From Halosegnis longus (GTDB lineage: Archaea; Halobacteriota; Halobacteria; Halobacteriales; Haloarculaceae): DNA of 64,000 nt. Both the position numbers and the translations under genes were made by a program. The stretch spans positions 1,488,001 to 1,552,000 of the forward strand of contig NZ_QKNW01000001.1 in NCBI RefSeq assembly GCF_009663395.1, written 5' to 3'. The notes below the pieces were generated by a model that ran no database searches, was not told the DNA's origin, and saw only the letters and a list, made by a program, of their open reading frames with translations. Positions 42,506 through 50,982 of the stretch are shown piece by piece (within the stretch, counting starts at the first letter, position 1; each line of letters starts with the position of its first letter).

Positions 42506-43780
42506 ATGTACGACCGGCTGAAGGGCTTTCGCGACTTCTACCCCGAGGAGATGGCCGCTCGCCGCGAGATTATCGACACCGTCGAGGAGGCGTGTCGCCG
42601 CTACGGCTTCCGCGAGACGGCGAGTCCCCACCTCGAACGCGCCGAGATGTGGACCGACAAGTCCGGCGAGGACATCGTCGAAGAGCTGTACGCCTTCGAG
42701 GACAAGGGTGACCGCCACGTCACTCTCACGCCCGAACTCACTCCGACCGTCGCCCGCATGGTCGCGGCCAAACAACAGGAGCTGTCGAAGCCAATCAAGT
42801 GGTTCTCGACGCGGCCGTTCTGGCGGTACGAGCAGGTCCAGCAGGGGCGATTCCGGGAGTTCTACCAGACCAACATCGACATCTTCGGCACCGACGACCC
42901 GCGTGCCGACGCCGAGGTCATCGCGCTCGGTGCCCAGCTGCTCGTGGACTTGGGGCTCGACGCCGACGACTTCGAGTTCCGCGTCTCCCACCGCGACATC
43001 CTCGGGGCCGTGTTGCGGAGCTTCGACGCCGACGTGGACGTGCGCGAGGCCGTCCGCGCCGTCGACAAGAGCGACAAGCTCGACGAGAACGAATACTACG
43101 ACCTCCTCGTGGACGCCGGTCTGAGCTACGACCAGGCCGCGACGTTCGACGAGCGACTCTCCGCGACGACCGTCGAGACGCTCGATGAGCTCGCAGCGTT
43201 CGCCGGCACCGAGGCGGCCCGCGACGCCATCGACAATCTCGTCGCCGTGCTCGATGCAGTCGAGGAGTTCGGCGCGAGCGAGTACTGCGAACTCTCACTC
43301 GAGACCGCCCGCGGCTTCGACTACTACACCGGCGTCGTCTTCGAGTGTTTCGACGCGACGGGTGAGGTGTCGCGCTCCGTCTTCGGCGGCGGGCGCTACG
43401 ACGACCTCATCGAGTCCTTCGGCGGCGAGCCGACGCCTGCCGTCGGATTCGCGCCCGGCTACGCGACGCTTCCGCTCCTCCTCGAACGCGCCGGCGTCGC
43501 TCCCGAGGAGTCGCTCTCGACCGACTACTACGTCCTGCAGGTGGGCGACACCGAATCCGAGGCCGCGAGCGTCACCCGCGAACTGCGGGCACAGGGGTAC
43601 GTCGTCGAGACGGACATCTCCGACCGGAGCTTCGGCGCGCAGCTCGGCTACGCCGACTCCATCAACGCCGAAACGGTCGTCATCGTCGGCGAAAACGACC
43701 TCGCGGACGGCAACTACACGCTGCGAGACATGGAGACCGGCGACCAGGAGACGGTCCCTGTCTCCGAGTTTCCCGAGTAG
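42506..43780 (+). CDS. hisS: Histidyl-tRNA synthetase
   Basis: The 424-residue class II synthetase has the HisRS signatures LTPELTPTVARMVA (motif 1-2 region), FSTRPFWRYEQVQQGRFREFYQ (motif 2, by parts), ARGFDYYTGVVFE (HisA) and FGGGRYDDLIESFGGEPTPAVGFA (motif 3, by parts). The C-terminal domain (about 330-424) recognises the anticodon. It charges tRNA-His. Its stop directly abuts the truA ATG. ACGTTTACGG about 28 bases upstream serves as promoter. Confidence 0.97.
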   Translation: MYDRLKGFRDFYPEEMAARREIIDTVEEACRRYGFRETASPHLERAEMWTDKSGEDIVEELYAFEDKGDRHVTLTPELTPTVARMVAAKQQELSKPIKWFSTRPFWRYEQVQQGRFREFYQTNIDIFGTDDPRADAEVIALGAQLLVDLGLDADDFEFRVSHRDILGAVLRSFDADVDVREAVRAVDKSDKLDENEYYDLLVDAGLSYDQAATFDERLSATTVETLDELAAFAGTEAARDAIDNLVAVLDAVEEFGASEYCELSLETARGFDYYTGVVFECFDATGEVSRSVFGGGRYDDLIESFGGEPTPAVGFAPGYATLPLLLERAGVAPEESLSTDYYVLQVGDTESEAASVTRELRAQGYVVETDISDRSFGAQLGYADSINAETVVIVGENDLADGNYTLRDMETGDQETVPVSEFPE

Positions 43781-44581
43781 ATGCGCCGCGCCTTCCGGGT
43801 CGCGTACGACGGGACCGCGTACCGGGGGTTCCAGCGCCAGCCCCACGCCGAGACCGTCGAGAACGACCTCTTTCGGGCGCTCGCCGCGCTCGGCGTCACG
43901 TCGGAGCCGCAGGTCCCGCCGGACGGCTACGCGGCCGCTGGTCGAACTGACGCCGGGGTCTCCGCCCGCGCACAGACCGTCTCCTTCGACTGTCCGGCGT
44001 GGCTCTCGCCCGTCGCGCTCAACAGCGAACTTCCGGCCGACGTGCGGGCGTGGGCCAGCGCCGACGTGGCCGAGTCGTTCCACGCCCAGTACGACGCCCG
44101 GTCGCGCCGGTATCGCTACTTCCTCCACGCGCCCGACGCCGCCGACGAACGAGTCCGAGACGCGCTCGCCCGTCTCGCCGGCAGCCACGACTTCTACAAC
44201 CTCACGCCCGACGAGACGGGGACGGAACGCGACCTCCGGACCGGATTCGAGCGCGACGGCGAGTTCCTGATCTGTACCTTCGAGGCCGGCGGCTTCCCGC
44301 GGTCGTTCGTCCGGCGGGCCGTCCGACTCGTGGAGTGGGTCGCGTCGGGCGAGCGCGACCCCGAGTTCGTGGACCGCGCACTCGGTCCCGACCCGGTGAC
44401 CGGAGCCGACAGTTTCGGGGCTGCTCCCCCCGAACCGCTCGTCCTCGATTCGGTCGCCTACCCGGTTCGGTTCGAGCGCGACGAGCAGGCGGTCGAGTCG
44501 CTGGCGTCGGTGTTCGGACGGCGGCGGGTCGAACGACAGACCGGTGCCCGCGTCGCGAGCCGGCTCACTCGCACCGACTGA
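43781..44581 (+). CDS. truA: tRNA pseudouridine(38-40) synthase TruA
   Basis: The 266-residue protein begins RRAFRVAYDGTAYRGFQRQPH and has the catalytic AAGRTDAGVSARAQ with Asp57, the FHAQYDARSRRYRYFL block and the C-terminal RSFVRRAVRLVEWV. It isomerises uridines at positions 38-40 of tRNA anticodon arms. It begins immediately after the hisS stop, so the two genes form an operon for tRNA function. Confidence 0.96.
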   Translation: MRRAFRVAYDGTAYRGFQRQPHAETVENDLFRALAALGVTSEPQVPPDGYAAAGRTDAGVSARAQTVSFDCPAWLSPVALNSELPADVRAWASADVAESFHAQYDARSRRYRYFLHAPDAADERVRDALARLAGSHDFYNLTPDETGTERDLRTGFERDGEFLICTFEAGGFPRSFVRRAVRLVEWVASGERDPEFVDRALGPDPVTGADSFGAAPPEPLVLDSVAYPVRFERDEQAVESLASVFGRRRVERQTGARVASRLTRTD

Positions 44582-44629
44582 GTTCGCGTACCGGTGGGTT
44601 TAGGCGACTCGCGGGCGCAATTTCTGCCG

Positions 44630-46420
44630 ATGAGTTCGGTCCCAGAACGCGGCGATATCGACGAGGAGTTCACGTGGGCACTAGAGGAGATGTTCGTCTC
44701 CGACGAGGAGTGGGAGGAGGCCTACGAGACGGTCGAGTCCCGACTCGACGAGCTGAGCGCGTACGAGGGGCGGGTCACCGAGGACGCCGAGACGCTGCAC
44801 GAGGTGTTACAGCTGCGCGAGGAGCTGATGCGGACCGTCGCGAACGTCACGTCCTACGCCCGGATGCGGTCGGATGAGGACACCAGAAATCAGGAGTATC
44901 AGGCCCTGAAGGCCCGCGCACAGTCGCTCGCGAGTGACGCCTCCAGCGCGGCGTCGTTCATCGAGCCGGAACTCCAGCGGGCGTCCCGCGAGGAGCTGGA
45001 GGCGTTCGTGGACAGCGAGCCGGCGCTCGAACAGTACGACCACTATCTCGACGACGTGCTCCGGATGAAACCCCACACCCGCTCGCCGGAGGTCGAGGAG
45101 GTGCTCGCCGACCTCTCGGAGGTGACGAGTGCGCCGTCCGACATCTACGGCATGCTGTCGAACGCGGACATGTCGTTCCCGGTCGTCGAAGGCCCTGACG
45201 GCGACGACGTCGAAATCACGCAGTCGAACTTCACCACCCACCTCAAGAACGAGGACCGCGCCTTCCGCCGGCGCGTCTACGAGGGGTACATGGGCGAGTG
45301 GGGGAACGTCCGGAACACGGTCGCCTCCTCGCTGAAGAACGGCGTCACGGCCGACGTGAAGACGGCCCGCGCCCGCAACTACGAGACGGCCCGCGAGGCC
45401 GCGCTCGACGACACGAACGTTCCGCCGGCCGTCTACGACAACCTCGTCGAGACGGTGCGGGACAACGTGGACGTGCTCCAGCGACACGTCGACCTCAAGC
45501 GCGACCGGCTGGGCGTCGACACGCTGGAGATGTACGACCTCTACGCGCCGCTGACCGACGAGGAACCGCCCGAAGTCCCGTACGAACAGGCGAAGGAGTG
45601 GGTCATCGAGGCCGTCGCTCCCCTCGGTGAAGCGTATCAGTCCCGGATGGCCGAGGGGCTCGACTCGCGGTGGGTCGACGTGTACGAGAACAAGGGCAAG
45701 CGGTCGGGTGCCTACTCGGCTGGCACGTACGACAGCCAGCCGTACATCCTGATGAACTACCAGGACGACGCCACCTCGATGTTCACGCTGGCACACGAGC
45801 TCGGCCACTCGATGCACTCGGAGCTGACGAGCGAGGAACAGCCGTACGTCTACTCCAACTACGAAATCTTCGTGGCCGAGGTCGCGAGCACCGTCAACGA
45901 GGCACTGCTCACCCACCACCTGCTCGACACCGTCGAGGACGAGACGCTCCGGCGACACATCCTCGATGAGTATCTCGAGCGGTTCCGGTCGACGCTGTTC
46001 CGCCAGACCCTGTTTGCGGACTTCGAACACCAGATTCACTCGGTGGTGGAGGAGGGCGGCGCGCTCACGCCGGACGCGATGGACGAGATGTACGGCGACC
46101 TCAAGCGGGAGTTCTACGCGAACGCCAACGTCGACGACCACATCGAGCGCGAGTGGATGCGCATTCCGCACTTCTACTACAACTACTACGTCTACCAGTA
46201 CGCGACCGGCATCTCGGCGGCCAACGCCATCGTCGACCGCATCCTCGACGAGGGCGAACCGGCCGCACAGGATTATCTCGACTTCCTGCGGCTCGGCTCG
46301 CGGGAGTATCCGCTCGACCTCCTGGCGGGCGCGGGCGTCGACATGCGTTCGCCCGACGTGGTCGAATCGGCAATCGAGGCGTACGACAGCTACGTCGCCG
46401 AGTTCGAACAGCTCTCCTAG
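44630..46420 (+). CDS. pepF: Oligoendopeptidase F (M3 family)
   Basis: The 596-residue protein has the M3 zinc site TLAHELGHSMHSEL (HExxH, about 387-396) with the third ligand Glu in EIFVAEVASTVNE. A helical N-terminal part and the conserved YSAGTYDSQPYILMNYQ (by parts) and Tyr-rich FYYNYYVYQYATG are seen. It degrades short peptides in the cytoplasm. The ATG at 44630 (MSSVPERGD) is chosen; a GTG 12 codons upstream is possible. It precedes PAN, another protein-turnover gene. Confidence 0.95.
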   Translation: MSSVPERGDIDEEFTWALEEMFVSDEEWEEAYETVESRLDELSAYEGRVTEDAETLHEVLQLREELMRTVANVTSYARMRSDEDTRNQEYQALKARAQSLASDASSAASFIEPELQRASREELEAFVDSEPALEQYDHYLDDVLRMKPHTRSPEVEEVLADLSEVTSAPSDIYGMLSNADMSFPVVEGPDGDDVEITQSNFTTHLKNEDRAFRRRVYEGYMGEWGNVRNTVASSLKNGVTADVKTARARNYETAREAALDDTNVPPAVYDNLVETVRDNVDVLQRHVDLKRDRLGVDTLEMYDLYAPLTDEEPPEVPYEQAKEWVIEAVAPLGEAYQSRMAEGLDSRWVDVYENKGKRSGAYSAGTYDSQPYILMNYQDDATSMFTLAHELGHSMHSELTSEEQPYVYSNYEIFVAEVASTVNEALLTHHLLDTVEDETLRRHILDEYLERFRSTLFRQTLFADFEHQIHSVVEEGGALTPDAMDEMYGDLKREFYANANVDDHIEREWMRIPHFYYNYYVYQYATGISAANAIVDRILDEGEPAAQDYLDFLRLGSREYPLDLLAGAGVDMRSPDVVESAIEAYDSYVAEFEQLS

Positions 46421-46477
46421 CTGTCACCGGCTCGGGGACCCAAAGACACATTTACGTCTCGCACCTATCTTCAGGAA

Positions 46478-47695
46478 ATGTCTCGCAGTCCATCGCTCCC
46501 CGAACGACCAACGCTGGACTTAGACCCCGAGATGTCGCGAGAGGAGCGGCTCGCCGCCCTGCGCGAGCACTTCGCCGACATCATGGGCGTTCACGACCAG
46601 CTCGCTACCCAACTCGAAGACGCCCGGAGTCGACAGGACGACCTCCGCGATGAGGTCGAACAGCTCCAGCGCGAGAACGAGACGCTGAAAACCTCCTCGC
46701 TGTACATCGCGACCGTCGAGGAGGTCAACGACGACGAGGTCGTGCTCAAACAGCACGGCAACAACCAGGAGGTCTTGACGAACCTCTCGCCGCGGCTCTC
46801 CGAGACGCTGGAAGCCGGCGACCGCGTCGCCATCAACGACTCGTTCACCATCCAGCGCGTGCTCGACGACGAGACCGACGCCCGCGCACAGGCGATGCAG
46901 GTCACCGAGCAGCCGACCGTCGAGTACAGCGACATCGGCGGCATCGACGAGCAGGTCCAGGAAGTGCGCGAGGCCGTCGAGGACCCGCTCACCAACCCCG
47001 AGCAGTTCACCGAGGTCGGCATCGAGCCGCCGACGGGCGTCCTGCTCCACGGCCCGCCGGGGACGGGGAAGACGATGCTCGCGAAGGCCGTCGCCAACGA
47101 GACCGACGCCACCTTCATCAAGATGGCCGGCTCCGAGCTGGTCCAGAAGTTCATCGGCGAGGGCGCCCGACTCGTGCGTGACCTGTTCGAACTCGCCGCC
47201 GAGAACGAACCCGCCATCATCTTCATCGACGAAATCGACGCCATCGCCTCCAAGCGCACGGAGTCGAAAACGTCGGGCGACGCCGAGGTCCAGCGCACGA
47301 TGATGCAGCTGCTCTCGGAGATGGACGGCTTCGAGGCTCGCGGCGACATCTCGATTATCGCCGCGACCAACCGCTTCGACATGCTCGACCGCGCCATCCT
47401 CCGGCCGGGTCGCTTCGACCGGCTCATCGAGGTGCCGGAGCCGAGCATCGAGGGACGCGAGAAGATTCTCGCCATCCACACGCGCGATATGAACCTCGCC
47501 GACGAGGTGGACTTCGCCGACCTCGCGGGCAAGACCGAGGGGTTCTCCGGCGCGGAGCTGGAGTCGCTGTGTACCGAGGCCGGGATGTTCGCGATTCGCG
47601 ACGAGCGGACCGAAGTTCGGACAGCGGACTTCGAGGAGGCGCTCGAGAAGATCGACCGCGACGACTCGCCCGGGACGCCGATTGCCTTCCACTGA
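46478..47695 (+). CDS. pan: Proteasome-activating nucleotidase (PAN)
   Basis: The 405-residue AAA ATPase has an N-terminal coiled coil (about 38-75), an OB domain (about 75-135), Walker A GPPGTGKT (192-199), Walker B IIFIDE (247-252), and the SRH region ATNRFDMLDRAILRPGRFDR (by parts). It unfolds proteins for the 20S proteasome. The last residues are PIAFH, so the C-terminal HbYX gate-opening motif is not in its usual form. CATTTACG about 28 bases before the ATG is a plausible TATA box. Confidence 0.95.
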   Translation: MSRSPSLPERPTLDLDPEMSREERLAALREHFADIMGVHDQLATQLEDARSRQDDLRDEVEQLQRENETLKTSSLYIATVEEVNDDEVVLKQHGNNQEVLTNLSPRLSETLEAGDRVAINDSFTIQRVLDDETDARAQAMQVTEQPTVEYSDIGGIDEQVQEVREAVEDPLTNPEQFTEVGIEPPTGVLLHGPPGTGKTMLAKAVANETDATFIKMAGSELVQKFIGEGARLVRDLFELAAENEPAIIFIDEIDAIASKRTESKTSGDAEVQRTMMQLLSEMDGFEARGDISIIAATNRFDMLDRAILRPGRFDRLIEVPEPSIEGREKILAIHTRDMNLADEVDFADLAGKTEGFSGAELESLCTEAGMFAIRDERTEVRTADFEEALEKIDRDDSPGTPIAFH

Positions 47696-47704
47696 ACCTT
47701 TTCC

Positions 47705-47809
47705 AGCCTCGGGTGCGCGTAGCGCACCACTCGGCTGCAAAACGTTCATGAAAAGCCGCAGCCGTCGCTCACCTTGTTCGCGACGGTGAACCGCTCGCTC
47801 CGCGAGCGG
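47705..47809. terminator. Cluster of hairpins between pan and the GDT1-type gene
   Basis: The convergent gap contains three strong inverted repeats. GGTGCGC-GTA-GCGCACC lies at 47712-47728 and can be extended by CAGCC/GGCTG outside it (47705-47736). CCGTCGC...GCGACGG lies at 47762-47786. CCGCTCGC-TCC-GCGAGCGG lies at 47791-47809. Position between two converging genes suggests transcript ends for both. T-runs are weak, so processing hairpins or repeat-derived sequence are alternatives. Confidence 0.5.
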
Positions 47810-47812
47810 ATG

Positions 47813-48547
47813 CTACAGGACGGTGGTGACAGCAGTCGAGACCGTGTTCACGACGGTCTCCCAGACGGAAACGTCGGTCACGAGCGACTGCAGCGTGTCG
47901 ACGCCGAAGAAGGCGAACAGGGTCGCGCCGGCGAAGTGGGCCTTTCTGGCGTCGAACCGGTGGCTGAAACGGTAGAAGACGAAGGCGTTGAGTAGACTCA
48001 CCGGGATGATGGCGGCCATCTCGCCGACCCAGATTGCCGTGCCGTGGACGTACTGGGCCGCGAGCCCGATGGTGACGAGCTGTGTCTTGTCGCCGAACTC
48101 GCCGACGGCCATCAGCGCGAAGACGGGGAGAAAGCCGCCAAACAGGTTCGGCACGCGCCAGCCGACGACCGGGACGCGCACGTCGAGTTCGCCGCCGTCG
48201 GTGAGATTCGCCCGCTCGCTGTCTATCTCCTCGTCCGTCTCGCCGCCCATCACGGCGGGGTCGCTCCCGGGCGAGGGTGCACTCCGGAACAGCGCCAGCG
48301 CGAAGCCGAGGAACAACAGTCCCGTCGCCGCGTCGAGATAGTAGCCCGGAATCGCGGCCTGCAGCGCGCTGCCGAGGTGGACTTCGAGGGCGGTCCAGCC
48401 AGCGAAGGCGGTCCCCGCCGCGGAGACCACCAGCAGCGGATGAAACTGCGTCGACAGTCCCGCGATGATGAACTGCACCTTCTCGCCGGGCAACACGGTT
48501 AGCTGTGCGACGAACGCGATAATCGCGACTTCCAGCCACGGCGTCAC
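47813..48547 (-). CDS. TMEM165/GDT1-family cation transporter
   Basis: The 244-residue protein has six or seven hydrophobic segments and the two GDT1 family motifs. One is canonical, GEFGDKTQLVTIGLAA (E-x-G-D-K-T); the other is altered, TVLPGEKVQFIIAGLS. A charged central loop separates the halves. GDT1 proteins exchange Mn2+ or Ca2+, often exporting manganese. The start is GTG at 48547 with a clear Shine-Dalgarno GGAGGT at 48557-48562, 9 bases upstream, unusual in this mostly leaderless window. A perfect palindrome lies at 48594-48607. Confidence 0.86.
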   Translation of the reverse strand: MTPWLEVAIIAFVAQLTVLPGEKVQFIIAGLSTQFHPLLVVSAAGTAFAGWTALEVHLGSALQAAIPGYYLDAATGLLFLGFALALFRSAPSPGSDPAVMGGETDEEIDSERANLTDGGELDVRVPVVGWRVPNLFGGFLPVFALMAVGEFGDKTQLVTIGLAAQYVHGTAIWVGEMAAIIPVSLLNAFVFYRFSHRFDARKAHFAGATLFAFFGVDTLQSLVTDVSVWETVVNTVSTAVTTVL

Positions 48548-48593
48548 GGCAGCCGCACCTCCCGAAGCGAGTTCACCATTCCACTACGAAATG

Positions 48594-48607
48594 TTAGACG
48601 CGTCTAA
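48594..48607. promoter_or_regulatory. Perfect 14-base palindrome TTAGACGCGTCTAA
   Basis: The palindrome has no mismatch and no spacer. It lies 47 bases upstream of the GDT1-type gene and 58 bases upstream of the divergent nuclease gene. TTAG...CTAA ends are reminiscent of operators of DtxR/MntR-type metal regulators, which would fit a manganese transporter. That link is inference; the bound regulator is not in the window. Confidence 0.55.
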
Positions 48608-48665
48608 TCACTAAACCGCTGGGGTATCGGGAGATGTTATACGCGTCCTCGCCGTGGAGTCGGGT

Positions 48666-49592
48666 ATGCGACGGCTCGCGGTGGTCTGTCTCGTCCTGCT
48701 CGCCGGTTGTGTCGGCATGCCGGCGGTAGATACTGCCGGACCGACGCCACCGGCGAACGCGACGACGACAGCAACCCCCGCGCTGCCGGACACCTCTCTG
48801 ACCGTCACCGTCACCCGGGTCGTGGACGGTGACACCCTCGATATCGAGTACGCCAACGGGACGGCGGACACGCTCAGACTCGTCGGCGTCGACACGCCCG
48901 AGGTGTACGGCGAGAACGACCCGGCGGAGTTCGAGGGCGTCCCCGAGACACAGGCCGGCCGCGACTGTCTCCGCCAGTGGGGTGAGCGCGCGAGCGACCG
49001 GATAGGCCGGCTCGACGGCGAGACGGTCCGGCTCGCCTTCGACGAGAACCTCGACACGCGGGGCTACTACGACCGCCTGCTCGTCTACGTCGTCCACGAC
49101 GGCAGCAACGTCAACTACGGGCTGGTCGCGAACGGCTACGCCCGCGTCTACGACTCCGACTTCTCCCGCGGGGACGAGTTCTACGCCGCCGAGTCACAGG
49201 CGATGACCCGCGGGACGGGACTGTGGACCTGTGCAAGCGACGAGGGAGCGACCGACGCGGCGAGCGATGGACCGCTCGCTATCGAGGCACACGCCGACGC
49301 GGCGGGCAACGACAACGAGAATCTGAACGACGAGTACGTTGACTTCACGAACACCGGCGACGACCCGCTCGTGCTCGACGGCTGGACGGTTGCCGACGCC
49401 GCGAATCACGAGTACACGTTCGAGCGGCTGACGCTCGCCTCGGGCGCGACGGTGCGGCTCCACACCGGGAGCGGGACGGACCGGGAGGGCCACCGTTACT
49501 GGGGCGCGTCGGGGGCAATCTGGAACAACGGCGGCGACACGGTGACCGTCACCGCCGAGAACGGGACGGTCGTCGCCGAGACGAGCTACTGA
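48666..49592 (+). CDS. Lipoprotein nuclease: thermonuclease domain plus lamin-tail-like domain
   Basis: The 308-residue protein has a lipoprotein signal (VCLVLLAGC, lipobox Cys at about 16) and a Thr-rich spacer. The staphylococcal nuclease-like domain (about 42-190) has VVDGDTLDIEY, RLVGVDTPE and ENLDTRGYYDRLLVYV. The C-terminal region (about 200-308) is a lamin-tail domain (YVDFTNTGDDPLVLDGWTVADAANHEYTF, by parts). It probably degrades extracellular DNA at the cell surface. It overlaps the convergent nob1 by 7 bases. Confidence 0.9.
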   Translation: MRRLAVVCLVLLAGCVGMPAVDTAGPTPPANATTTATPALPDTSLTVTVTRVVDGDTLDIEYANGTADTLRLVGVDTPEVYGENDPAEFEGVPETQAGRDCLRQWGERASDRIGRLDGETVRLAFDENLDTRGYYDRLLVYVVHDGSNVNYGLVANGYARVYDSDFSRGDEFYAAESQAMTRGTGLWTCASDEGATDAASDGPLAIEAHADAAGNDNENLNDEYVDFTNTGDDPLVLDGWTVADAANHEYTFERLTLASGATVRLHTGSGTDREGHRYWGASGAIWNNGGDTVTVTAENGTVVAETSY

Positions 49593-50047
49593 GGATTCTT
49601 CCGTTCGAGGTCGCTCCCGCAGATTTCACACCGCTCGCGGTGTGAATCGTAGACGCGGCCACAGCCCTGACACTGGTAGTCCCAGTCGCGCCGCTCCTCG
49701 ATACCGTCCTTCGAGACGCCCTCGGTCGCCACGTCGAGCTCGTCGGCGACGTTCTGCATGGCGTAGTCGTCGGTGACGAGCACGGCGTCGAGTTCGAACG
49801 CGGCTGCGAGCAGTCGGAGGTCTACGTCTGAGAGCTCGGTGAAATCGCCGGTCGTGCGGGCGGCCCGCTCCACCTGTGTCTGTGGGCCGTTACCGGGAAC
49901 GTGGAGTCGCATCCCCGCGCCCTCGAGGGCGTCGAACCGGTAGCCAGAGGCGTCGTCGGTGAGCTCCTCGCGCACGGCCGGGACCGTCACCATCTCGTCG
50001 TCGGTGGTGTAGTCGTCGATGAACGCTGAGGCGTCGAGTACGCGCAT
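49586..50047 (-). CDS. nob1: rRNA maturation endonuclease Nob1
   Basis: The 153-residue protein has an N-terminal PIN domain (VLDASAFIDDY with Asp5; DVDLRLLAAAFELDAVLVTDDYAMQN with further Asp, by parts) and a C-terminal zinc ribbon with CQGC (about 126-129) and CEIC (about 140-143). Nob1 cuts the 3' end of 16S rRNA precursor. It is followed upstream on the same strand, with no gap, by the PRC-barrel gene. Confidence 0.94.
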   Translation of the reverse strand: MRVLDASAFIDDYTTDDEMVTVPAVREELTDDASGYRFDALEGAGMRLHVPGNGPQTQVERAARTTGDFTELSDVDLRLLAAAFELDAVLVTDDYAMQNVADELDVATEGVSKDGIEERRDWDYQCQGCGRVYDSHRERCEICGSDLERKNPQ

Positions 50048-50284
50048 CTAGCGGGCGACGACGATGTGGTCCTTGACTGCCTGCACGCTGGAGACGGGAA
50101 TCTCGATGCGCCCGCGGTCGTTGACGTTGTGGCCGGTGCCGACACCCTCCAGCGGGTCGATGAGGAGGTGCTGGAGCGAGCCGTTCTTGAAGTTCATCGT
50201 GACGTTGTACAGCGTGCCGATTTCGGAGCCGTCGCTTCCGACGACGCGCTTGTCCGAGAGGTTCTCCGCGAGTATCTCCGTCAT
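50048..50284 (-). CDS. PRC-barrel domain protein
   Basis: The 78-residue protein is one PRC-barrel: EILAENLSDKRVVGSDGSEIGTLYNVTMN, LLIDPLEGVG and a final RIEIPVSSVQAVKDHIVV (by parts). In archaea such small proteins are linked to RNA metabolism or cell division (CdpB-like). Its stop is directly next to the nob1 ATG, so they are probably one operon. GTTTATG lies about 25 bases upstream of its ATG on the minus strand. Confidence 0.9.
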   Translation of the reverse strand: MTEILAENLSDKRVVGSDGSEIGTLYNVTMNFKNGSLQHLLIDPLEGVGTGHNVNDRGRIEIPVSSVQAVKDHIVVAR

Positions 50285-50400
50285 ACCTGCTCGTATGCAC
50301 GCCAGTACATAAACGACAGGGGGGCGTCGGACGCGCGTCAGCCACCAATCTGCCGGCCGTCCTGCAGTGGATGTATGACGCGGGAACCCCAACGACAGGT

Positions 50401-50928
50401 ATGCAGCGCCGCGGATTCCTCAGTCGAATCGCACCGCTCGGACTCCTCGCGCTCGCGGGCTGTAGCGGCGACGAGTCTGCCGCGACGGCAACCGAGACAG
50501 CGACGGAGACCCCAACAGCCACCGAGACGCCGACCCAAACGGCGACCGACACCCCAACCCCCACGAGCGCTGACGACGGGGGCGGCGGTTACGGCGGCTA
50601 CGGGGACGAGGACACGGCAACCGCCACACAGACCGCGACCGCGACAGACGTTGCACAGACCGTGACGGTTGCACCGGACGGCTCCCTCGAGTTCAGTCCG
50701 GCGTCGTTCACGATTGCGGCCGGCGACACCGTCCGCTGGGTGTGGGACGACTCGGGCCACAACGTCTCGCCGGGGTCGGTTCCGTCCGGCGCTGAGTGGG
50801 ATGGTCGCGACAGCGACGTGTACCCGTCGGGGACGACTTATGAGCACACCTTCGAGACCACCGGCGAGTACGAGTACCACTGTGACCCACACGAAGGGGT
50901 GATGGGCGGCTCCTTCACCGTCGAGTAG
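50401..50928 (+). CDS. Halocyanin-like blue copper lipoprotein
   Basis: The 175-residue protein has a twin-arginine signal (QRRGFLSRIAPLG) with a lipobox LAGC, a Thr/Glu-rich spacer (about 25-85) and a plastocyanin-like domain. The copper ligands are visible: His in DDSGHNVSPG, Cys and His in YHCDPHEGV and Met in MGGSF. It shuttles electrons at the outer membrane face, for example to terminal oxidases or denitrification enzymes. The ATG at 50401 is chosen because it starts the Tat signal. Confidence 0.93.
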   Translation: MQRRGFLSRIAPLGLLALAGCSGDESAATATETATETPTATETPTQTATDTPTPTSADDGGGGYGGYGDEDTATATQTATATDVAQTVTVAPDGSLEFSPASFTIAAGDTVRWVWDDSGHNVSPGSVPSGAEWDGRDSDVYPSGTTYEHTFETTGEYEYHCDPHEGVMGGSFTVE

Positions 50929-50982
50929 CGCGTTCTGAAAGAGTTATCTGTCGGCGGCGGCGAGCGTACGCAAGAACGTCTC

